A stretch of DNA of 41,033 bases, from IMG/VR virus record IMGVR_UViG_3300032931_000250, positions 1-41,033 of that record, one strand, 5' to 3'. Below are positions 23,436 to 33,300 of the stretch, in pieces. The DNA comes from a virus. Both the position numbers and the translations under genes were made by a program. Every line of letters begins with the position of its first letter. Positions within the stretch are counted from its first letter, which is position 1. Under the pieces are notes generated by a model. It was not told where the DNA came from. It worked only from the letters and a program-made list of their open reading frames with translations, and made no database searches.

Positions 23436-24137
23436 TTATAAAACGACGCCTCGCTCGCGATACTTCTGCCTGATCCTTAGCTTCTCTTCCTGAGTTGCGT
23501 TATGATCGATAGCAGTACCCATCTCTTTTTTGTATTGCTCTGCGAGGCCGCCATCCACCCGCTGCCCGGCGCTCGGGCCTAAGCTCGGCGTTCTGGCAGT
23601 GGTGGTTTGCTGCGTCTGCCTTTGTGTTTGGTTTTGCGGCGCTGCAACCTGTTGTAAGGCTGCCGCCTTGGCCGCCGATTGTTCTTCGAGAGTTGCCAGA
23701 AACTGCCAGGCGCTTCCGTCCGATTGCACATTCTCGTAGAAGCCATCGCCCGGAACCAGGCTTACTCCGTACTTCTGTTGGATTTCACCGACCTGCTGCT
23801 GAATCATAGGCTGCAATTCTGCTTTCTTGTTGGCTGCCTGTGTCGCTTCTTGCGCCTGCGCCAGCGAAGACGCCAGCTCTGCCGGCACCTCCGCCCCGCT
23901 CTTCACCAGCTTCCCGATCTCGTCCTGGAGTCTGCTCACCTGCTCCGTCAACTCTTTCTGAACACGGCTTGACGCTTTGTCGGTCATGCTCTGCGACTGG
24001 CGGACCGCCTGGTCTATCAATCGCTGCACCTCGTCAAGGGTGACCAATTTCTGCGCTCCAGGAGCTTGCTCCGAGTCAGTACTCTGCCCCGAAGCCTGGC
24101 CGTTGCTCGCTGAACCTGATTGATCGCTCTCGTTCAC
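23436..24137 (-). CDS. Capsid scaffold protein
   Basis: The frame is open to 24170, but GTG at 24137 with GGAGGT five bases upstream is the better start, giving 233 residues. The product is rich in Gln, Ala, Ser and Glu, with an acidic, disordered N-terminus, a central coiled coil (KELTEQVSRLQDEIGKLVK) and a helical basic C-terminus (EEKLRIRQKYRERG) that could bind capsid subunits. Composition and position directly upstream of the capsid gene are typical of scaffolds. No protease motif is visible. Confidence 0.75.
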   Translation of the reverse strand: MNESDQSGSASNGQASGQSTDSEQAPGAQKLVTLDEVQRLIDQAVRQSQSMTDKASSRVQKELTEQVSRLQDEIGKLVKSGAEVPAELASSLAQAQEATQAANKKAELQPMIQQQVGEIQQKYGVSLVPGDGFYENVQSDGSAWQFLATLEEQSAAKAAALQQVAAPQNQTQRQTQQTTTARTPSLGPSAGQRVDGGLAEQYKKEMGTAIDHNATQEEKLRIRQKYRERGVVL

Positions 24138-24154
24138 TTTGACCTCCGTAATAT

Positions 24155-24204
24155 AAAAAAAGGGGCGCAACTTGTAGCGATGTACTCATCGCCAGTCGCG
24201 CCCC
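24155..24204 (-). terminator. Intrinsic terminator between giant-protein gene and scaffold gene
   Basis: On the minus strand GGGGCGC...GCGCCCC forms the outer stem, with an inner GCGATG-AGTA-CATCGC stem, followed directly by seven Ts (plus-strand A run 24155-24161). It stops or reduces transcription coming through the giant gene just before the scaffold start. Confidence 0.75.
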
Positions 24205-24241
24205 GGGCTTCTTGCTGCCACAGTCGGGCACAAAAATCAAT

Positions 24242-24252
24242 TCGATTATACC
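24242..24252 (-). promoter_or_regulatory. Candidate late promoter in front of scaffold/capsid
   Basis: The plus-strand TCGATTATACC is GGTATAATCGA on the minus strand, containing a consensus -10 TATAAT. The same 11 bases occur at 40221-40231 before the terminase module. There is no clear -35. It lies upstream of the terminator and the scaffold gene. Confidence 0.45.
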
Positions 24253-24270
24253 CTATAATCTTCCCCTCCG

Positions 24271-24343
24271 TTGGGGCGCACCGCGTGTTGGGGCGCACCG
24301 CGTGTTGGGGTGCACCGCGTGTTGGGGCGCACCGCGTGCGCCC
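24271..24343. repeat. Four tandem copies of a 17-bp dispersed-repeat unit
   Basis: TTGGGGCGCACCGCGTG is repeated at 24271, 24288, 24305 (one base changed) and 24322, closed by CGCCC. Each unit is the left half of the dispersed palindrome, so the array looks like a multiplied copy of that element. It ends three bases before the giant gene's stop codon region. Confidence 0.85.
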
Positions 24344-24345
24344 TG

Positions 24346-27300
24346 CTATTTACGAGTGATCGCCGCCAGCCATTCCTCGAAGCTGCCAAACGGCTCCCCC
24401 GCCCTCTCCCATTCCACTTCCAGCCACTGCCGTATCCCCGGCGTGAGCTGCTCATCGAACCCGGCGTACATCGCCAGTTGCATCTGTATCTCCTCCGGCC
24501 AGGTGCTCGGGTCGATCACGCCATACTTCTGTTTGTAGTCCTTCCCCAGCACGCCCTGCGCCACGCTCTCGCTTGATTTCACCCATGGGATGATCTCCGG
24601 GTGCCAGGCCAGGTACTCCCGCTGCCAGTCCCAATAGGCTGCCAGCTCCGGGTGTAGCTTCTTGAAGTAGCTCTTTTCCTTGCTGCTGCTCAGCGTGTAA
24701 TACTCATCCTGGATCGCAAAGATGTTGCCAAATTTCTGCCGCTCTGCCCGGTAAGCATACACCGCCTGCGCGGTCTCCATCGGCAGCCCGGCCAGCTTGT
24801 TCTCTTCGCCGGTCACAAACTCGATCACCTCCGGGTGCTGCGCCATGTACCGGTCTCGCCAGTTGTAATACTGGTCGATCTCCGGGTGCGCTTTCTTTAT
24901 CTGCTCCTGCTGCGCCGGCGTGGCCTGGAAGTATTCATCCAACACCTGCCCAATCCCTGGGAAGCGGCTGGTCATCTGGTCGTGGTATTGCTGGTAGATG
25001 TCCGCCGTCTTCTGCTCCGCCAGTTGCAGTTCCTGCCCCGGTATGTTCTTAAGCGCGCCAGGCGCGTACCCGCCCATGCTCTTCGCCCAGCTTGCCAGCG
25101 TCTCAGGCGAAAGGCTGTCATAGTCGCGCGTCTCTTCGCTCAGGAACTGTTCTAAGAACGTCTGCCCAAGCTGCTCCCTGGTCTGCTTCTTGTACAGGTC
25201 CTCCATCTGTGTGTAGCGCTCCCACACTTCCGAGATCAAGAATTGTTTCATCCGCTCTGCCGGCTTGTCATATAGCGCCAGCCGCGCCTCGTACTCCGGG
25301 TGCTCCAGGAAGAACTCCTTTAACGCTGCACCATCACCCGCCCGGTATGCTTTCCAGGCTGCGCTATATTCGTCCGATAATCCTCTCAGCTTAAGCTCGC
25401 CCGCTGGGAACAGCCCGCCGCTAAACAGTCCCAACACCCCCGCTTTCATCACCTCAGCCGCGCTCGCTCCCTGCTTTGCTGCGTAGATCGCCCCCATCCC
25501 CGGCTCCCGCATCGCCATCTCCAAGCGCACCCGCTCCATTGCCTTGTCGTATGCTGGACCTGTCTTCTCCATCATCGCAATGACCGAATCTCGATAGCTG
25601 ATTACTCCATCCGCCACCATGTTGCTTAGCTGTCGCTCCACGTAGTAATCGCCAAACTGTCCAAACTGGCTCATGCCCGCTTTCTGCCTGGCCTTCGCTT
25701 CTAAGTCCAGGTTGCCAATCCAATCCATGCCTGTCACCGCTGCCAGTCCTTGCAACAACCGGCTGCCAGGTAACACGCTGATCTTCTTGCCCTGGCCCGT
25801 GGCGAGCTGGTAAGGCACGGTCAGGTACATGGCCGGGTTGGTGAAGAGCTGCATATAGTCCAGCACATCCCCGCTGCCTTCCTCCTGGTTGGCCTGCGCC
25901 AGCGCCCGCTCCCAGGTTGCCCCGCTCTGGCTGGCGATCGCTGCCTGCGCCTCGTCTGCTGTGATCTGCCCCTTCCGGCTCCACTCCTGCACGAGCTGCT
26001 CTGCTATGCGCGCGCTGCGCTTCTGTTGGGTCATAAATTGGGTGATCGGCTGGGTGAACTCGCCCATCGGCACCGCCTTGCTTATCGGGTCCACAAACAG
26101 CCCGCCCCCCGCCCACTCCGGCAGCCATCTCACCGGTATCCTGATCCTGCCCCTAAGCCTGCTGGGCATGTTCTTGTCGTCGTCCTGCATGTCCTGCGCC
26201 ATCTGCGCGTAGCGTGCCATCCACGATAACCAGGCTGGTCGATCCATAAAGCGCATACTCCACTCGAACATCGCCCGGCTCGGCCAGAACATATACGGGT
26301 AGATCGACTGAACAACGTTATCAGACCCATAGCGCCTCGAATAGTTGTACAGGCTCATGTCACGCTTGCGCTCGCCCAGCCGGATCGCCGCCAGCTTGGC
26401 CGGTCCGATCTCCTGCTTCACCTTCCCCATCCACTGCCGGTACATCAGGTCGGTGTTGGCGTCGACTCCAGCCATACCCTTGATCCCGCCCTTGCGGCTG
26501 TCTTCCTGCATCCTGCGCTGGATGTAGTCCACCGCTGGCTTGGCATAGGTCTTATATCCATCCTCGCTGAACTGGCTGTCATACTGTGGCGTGGCGCCAT
26601 CCATCGCCCCCAGCGCCATCGGTCCCATGGCCGGCGTGTCGGTGGCTTCCATGCCTGGCGTCCCGCTCATCGGCTGGGTGCGCTTCTCGCCGTTCACCTC
26701 GAACACCCAATTGCCTTGCGGGTCGAAGCCCAGCAAGCGCGCCTTGCCTGCCTTGGTATCGAACTCCTTCAGGTAAGCAAACTTCTCCGGCACATACGCC
26801 ACGAACTTCTTGCCCTCGAACACGAACCCCACCACCTTCCAATCCATCCCGCCCATCTCGATATGGATCGTCCTGGGCAGCCGCATCGCGCTAAAGCTAT
26901 CCGGCGCAAACTTCCCGGCCGCCTTCATCGCTTCTTCGCTTGGCGTCGGCAGCCCCGGCTCTTCGCCCTCTGGAACCGGCGCCGTCATGCTCTGGTACTT
27001 GAGCTTCGGTTGCGACATCTCTCCGGTTGCCAGCTTGCCCTTGCTGCCATAGTTCCGCCTCGCCAGTTTACCGGCGAGATCATTGAACCGTTTATAGCTT
27101 TCATTCGCCGGCAGGCGTATCTGTCCCACGTCACTCCAGTACACAAACTCGCTTGGTACGAGCATCCCCCGCGCGCTCACCCGGTAAGTCATCTCTGTGT
27201 CGATCACCCACGCCCCGTCCTGCTCGATGTAGTGCGTAAAGCTGACTCTCAGCCCCTGCCCATCCTGTCCTGTCTCTATCACCAGCGGCTGGTACTTCCT

Positions 27301-30300
27301 GTTCTCCACCCGCGCGTAAAACCCAGGCTGTAACACCTTCTCCGCCAGCCCCAGCTCATCCAGCATCACCGTCACCTGCTGCGCCGCGTGCGGGAATTGC
27401 GTCTTGGATGGTGCAAGCCTGGCTGGAATAACCGGCCCTGGCTGCATCCTATCTGTCAGATCCGGATACTGAGCCAGAACTTCAGGCGGCACTGGCTGCC
27501 CCTCTGCCAATGCTTTCTCGATCACCTGGATATGGTCGGGTCGTAACATGCCAACCCCCATTTGGTTTCTCTCGCCTTCTACGCCATAGTTCAGGTAATT
27601 CGTTATATGTTCGTCAAAGCGTCCTGCATCATGAGCGCCAATCCATTCGTTCCGCGTCATCTGCCAGGGCTGCACAGTCTCAGGCGCTGGCTGATCGAAT
27701 AATGGCAAAACACCCACCTCCCCGCCCTCCTTTGCCCCGGCCATCTCCATAGCGACTCCGGTCGCCGGCTGCTCGAACCCCGGCATAGTTTCTTGCACGA
27801 TCGCAGCGACCGGTGCAAACGTTTTTGCCTCCGCTCTCTGCGCTGTCCCGCTGAATAGTGGCAGTTCCTCCCCGCTCGTGAACACCAGGAAGGGAGAGGG
27901 CCGGGGTGAGGGTAGTATCTCCGGCACATCACCCGTCATTGCCGCCATCTCCAGTGTCACCGGCGCCCCTGTGTGGGTGATCCCCTTCGCTAGTAGCTCC
28001 CGTATGCCAGGGTATTCGCCGATCACCCGCTCCGGCACTGGCTTGCCCTGCTTCATCGCCTTGAGCACTGCCTTCTGGTGCTGCTCGTGCACGTCTCTCT
28101 GCTTTTGTTTCAGCCCCTCCGTGTAATATTGCTCACGCGTGTACTCCGCCAGCGTCATCTCCCACGTATCCAGCTTGAACATGCGCACATACTGCGCCGA
28201 TTCATCCCCTGTCAGGTCAGCGTGCGGCTTCCAGGATGGCTCCAGTCCAAACTGCGCCCGCAATCTGTCCAGAACTTTCACCATAAATTCTCTGAAGTCG
28301 TTCCAGATCGCCCGTATCTTGGCCGTTGGCGCTTCCCCTGTCGTCCGGTACACCACGTACCCATTCGCCGCCGCTTCCTCATCCCCGTTGAAGTGGCTCA
28401 GGAACTCAACCCGCTCCCCCTCATCCAGGTGATCCAGGTACATGTGCAGCCCCTCGTGCAGCCAGCTATCCAGGTCGCCATGCTCCAGCGCATACACCAT
28501 CTTCTCCGCGCTGTCAAACGCTCCCCGTTTGATTGTTGTTGTCCTCTCTTCAACTTCGTGCACGCTGGGTGGTAGCTGCTTATCTACCCAGCCTTCGTTC
28601 GCATTCAGGTATTCTTTCCTGGCGATCTGCGCCAGGTCTGCCTCTTGCGTGCTCTCGCCAATCCCATGCCGGAAATCGAAACCGGTCAAGGCAATCGGCT
28701 TGCCATCCTTCTCCACTGGCAGCCGCTTGGCCAACATCGCTTCGTGCAGCTTGGTCATCGCCGCTTCTGCTTCTGCCCGTGTGTTGAAAATCGCCGTGAA
28801 CTCATCCCCGTGGTCATGGAACATCGTAATCCCCAGGTCATTTGCCGTTTCTGCGAACGTTCGCAGCAGCATATCTCCGGCCTCGTGCCCATACTTGTTC
28901 ATTGCCGTCAGCCCGGCCAGGTCCACCGCTGCCTTGATCGGCGCCGCATCCACCTCCGCCTGGTAGTGCTCCGTGATCCGCATCTCAGTGACCGGATTAG
29001 TCTTCAACCGCTCGATCTCTGCCCGCATCGCTCGGAACGGCGACCGCCGCCGTTCCCCCACCTCCACCATCCGCTGGTACATGATCCCGCCCCGCTCTGT
29101 GTTGATCGCCTCCAGCGCATCCACGATCTCGCCCGCCCGGATGGTCTTCCTGCCTTGTTTGTATCCCACCTCATATTGAATATCAACATTATCCACGCCC
29201 AGCCTTGCTACACTGGTAGCAATTGTTGCTAATTGTTTTGGATTTATCTTCTCGGCCAACTCTAGTCCAAGAATTAATGTTCCTGGTCTGGTCCATGTAT
29301 TCGCGTTGCTCACCCTAATTGCATGGGTATCATCCAGAAATTTAGCCACTGTCTGGTTATCGTTTAACCACTTAGACATCGGCACTTCTTCGCCTTGAAG
29401 ACCGTAGATATATTCCGCATGGATCATCGTTCGAATAGTCGCGCCCTTACTCAGGTCCAGCATCTCCCCATCTGCAAGCACAAAGCCCGCCTTCTTTAAA
29501 TCATCCGTCACCCCTTGCGCCTTGGCCTGGTTTACTAGATTCTGATCAATAGCTAGTTCTCTTAGCGTGATCGTCAGCGCGCTCAGCTTGATCTCGTTCT
29601 CCCCTTCCGGCAAGTCCCCCGCCTTCGCCTGCCGCGCCCGGTATCCTTCCCAATACTCCTGCGCCGTGCGCCCGTGCCGCCTGGCCCACACCTCCGCCAG
29701 CAGGTCGTCGATCACCAGCGCCCGGTCGGCCACATCCTCTGGCGTCTGGTATTGCTCGATCAGCAGCCTCCGCCGCTCCTCCACTTTGCTCAGGTCGTAC
29801 ATCTTCTCCGGCGCTTGCTCTGCCGGCAGCATCTCCACGCCCTCGTCAGTCACTTCCGCCTGGCTGGTGTTCTTGTCTCGGAACTCCTGCCCGCGTTCCT
29901 CCATGCCGTTCATGGCGTGCTCCACCTCCACCGTGGTCTTGAAGGCTGCCACGTCCGGCCCAATGTGCGGGTTCAGCTCCACCGGCGCAGGCTCTGGCTC
30001 TATCACCCGCTCCGCCATGTGATCCAACACCCGCAGCCAGTTATCCCTCGATCCGGTCAACTGAATCCAGTCCGCCTCATCGAAGTCATTTGTAATCCTG
30101 TGTTCCTGCCATTTCTCGTACACCTCCGCCGCCCGCCCTACATTGCCCTTCTCCAGCAGATCGGTGATCCTATCCAGACCGTACAGGTTGATGATCGACT
30201 CAGGGTTGAACTGATCCATCATCCGAAAGACATAGTTCTTCACGTCATCGATGGTCTGCTCGTAAAGCCCAATCCGGTCTTTGCCCTTGTCGTCGATAAT

Positions 30301-33300
30301 CCTTTGCAAGGCGTTGATCACCGTGTCCTTGCTCAGCTTCTTGCCCATTGCCTCATATTCGTTATACATATCCTGGTACCAGAGTGGGTTTTGGCTTTGC
30401 CTGAAGCCTCCCTTTCCGGTCTCGATCACTACAATGCTCTGGTCGCCTGGCGGTAATAGCTCCAGCATCTGCCCGGCTGTCCAGGCAATATCCCCCGAGA
30501 GCATATCCGCAAATTTCTCCGGCAGGTTCATCCGCTCGCCCAGCGTGTTCCGTGGCCCGTATAGCCCGGCGTTCTTATTCGCCAGATCCGTGGCTTTCTC
30601 CGCTGCGCTGTTCCCCTGCGCCGCGCTGTTCCCCTGCGCCGCTGCTCGCTCCTCCTCCAGGGTTGTTGGTCCACGCCTGCCCTCGTTGATATTCTGCCAG
30701 GCTTCCTCCGGCTTCATCTCCGCGATCTCATCCAGGTACCAGCCTAAGTCCTTCAGCCGGCGCCGCATCTCGCCGGTCATAAATACTGGTTGGGGCTCAA
30801 CGCTTGCGCCCCTCTCCGCTTGCGCCCGGTATTCATCCACCAGCGGTTTCCATTGATCCAGCCAGCTTTGCCGCCCTGTGTTGGTCTGCACGTCATCCAC
30901 TATATCCGCAATCGCTTTCCGCAAGGCGTTCTGCGCTCCCTCGGTATAGTCTTCGATCTTGCCGACTCCAATCAGCACCCGCTCTACTTCTTGATAAATA
31001 TTCGTCTCCAGTCTGCGCAATGCCGGCTGCTCCACGTCCGCCTTGCCTGGCACGTAGCCCTCTTCGCGCAGCTTCTGGAGTGATTCGTCGAAGTATTTCA
31101 GAACCGTTTCCCTGTGCTCTGCCTCGCCAGGCGCCGCCTTTTCGTTGGGGCGCAACGCTTGCGCCCCTTCCCTGTTCACGTCCTCGTACATCTTGGTCGC
31201 CCCATCCAGCCCCGCCCGGATGAACTCCGCTATCGTAGGCAGGTACAGCTTACGTAAGAACTCCGGCCACATCGCATGTTTCTGACTCGGGTGCGTGTTC
31301 CCCACGAACGCCATCACCTCCGGCATCTTCATCAGCTTGGCGTCGCCCCGCTCCCAGGCCCGGAAATCGCTCATCAGTTGCTGCCGGTGTACCGCCAGGT
31401 CGGCCGCGTTCTTCCACCACTCCGCCGCCCCCACCGCCCGCTCCGGCCCGAAGTGCGCGCTCCACATCTCCACAAATGCCGCCCCCATCGTCATGTTGAA
31501 GCGGTTCTCCTTAACCACGTAGGTGTCGTACATCTCGCTCAGCTTCAGTTGCAGATCGTGCCACATATCGTTCTTCGTCTTCTTGTCGGTCAAGCCCTCC
31601 ATCCGTCCGAAGTGCTCCTCGTACAGTCTGGCGCGCTCGATAAAATATTCCTTCCACGATTGGTGCAGATCCAACATCCCCTTGGCAAACTCCTGCGCCT
31701 GCGGGTTCAGCCTGCCCGCATCCGCCTGGTCGCCAAAGCCCAGCGCGCGCAGCACGCCATCATAAGTGCTCTCCACCCAAAGGTTATGCCGCTCAAACTC
31801 TGCCCGCGCCTCCCGCTCCCTGGCCCGCACCAGCGCGTTGTACTCCGCCTTGTCCTGCGCCACGCTCGCCAGCTCATACGTCCGCTCCCACTCGGCAAAG
31901 TGCCGCGTCCATACTTCCTCGGTCTTGAGCTGGATGTCCTTGAATATATCCATCGCTGCTACGAACCCGGTCGAGCGCACCTTCGCCTCCACCTCCGCTC
32001 CCCGCTCTTCCAGGTTGCGCGCCAGCTTCCGGTCCAGCGTGTTATCCAGCATCTCAGCCACGTTGCCGAAGGCCTGGGTTATCGTCTGTCCATCCTTCAG
32101 CTTCTGGTTGATCTGGTCGATCACCGGGTCGATCGCTTCCTTCAAATCCCCCAGCGGTATCTTTAGCTCCGCCGACGCCTCCGCCAGGTAAGCATCCGCC
32201 GAGCTTTGTGCCAGCCTCTGCTCCACTCCCCGGATCATGTCCAGCGCCCCATGGTTCTTGCTCTGCTCCACCGCCGCCAGGATCGCATCCGGCAGCCTGG
32301 CGTCGATCTTTGCCAGCGCCTGCCTCAGCTCGCCCGGCAGCCTGGGGATCAGCCCATCCCGCTGCCATAGCCTGCTCCAGGCCTGCTTGGTCGCCACGTA
32401 CATCACGTTTGCCGACTCGCTGCGCTCGTTCGCCTGCGCCAGCTTCGAGAAGATACCCAGCCGGCTTACCTTAGCCGCCACATCCTGGAACGCCTGCACC
32501 GCATCCTGGGCCGTGGTCGCCTTACGCAGCTCAGTCTCGGATTTAATCCGGGTCACTTCTTCCGCCCCCATCAATCCCTTCTGTTCGAAGGCTTGTTCTA
32601 AAGTCTGCGCCTTGCCCTTGGCTGTGATGTCCAGCCCCACATCCGCCGCGCCCACACCAGCCCGCAGCCGGTGCGGCTCGATCCCAAACTCTTTGAAGAA
32701 GCTGTCGATCTCGCTCTTGCTATAGAAACCGAAGATACCCTCCGCCGCGCGTGCCACCACGTTGCTGATTCCATTGTTGATCAGATACCTGGCGTTGAAG
32801 CCCAGCACGGCCAGGCTTTGAATGCTCTTGAGACCGCTAAAGAAACGGATCGTCTTGCTATCCGGCGTCACCCCGAAGTTCTTTATCATCCACTTATCCA
32901 TGCTGTCCAGCATCCGGTTGTGCAACACCGCCTGGAATGCCTCTGGCGTGCGCGCCCACCAGGTCTCCTTGAACACCTGCACCAGCTCGCTTAGCTTGTC
33001 CGCCGTGAAATCGCCTCCCAATAATCCTTGCTTGCCCTGTTCTGCCGCCTTCGCCTTGATCCTCTGGTACACGTTCAACAGATCCTTGTCGTTGCCCTGC
33101 AAATATTCCAGCGTCTTGCCCTCCCCCTCGCCCAGCACTTCGCTGATGTTCTCCAGGATCGTGCGCGGTCTGTCTGCCAATTCCCACAGCTTGCCCATCT
33201 CATCCGCAATCAGCCCGGCCCCTTCCAGCCCCTGCCTTACGGTGATCATCTCCGGCGTCCCCAGGTGCGCCGCAATCTTCGATGCTTCTGCCGGTGATAG

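Noticed and set aside
24271-24343. CRISPR-like short tandem repeats
   Set aside because: The 17-bp units are directly adjacent without spacers, and no cas genes are present. They belong to the dispersed palindrome family.
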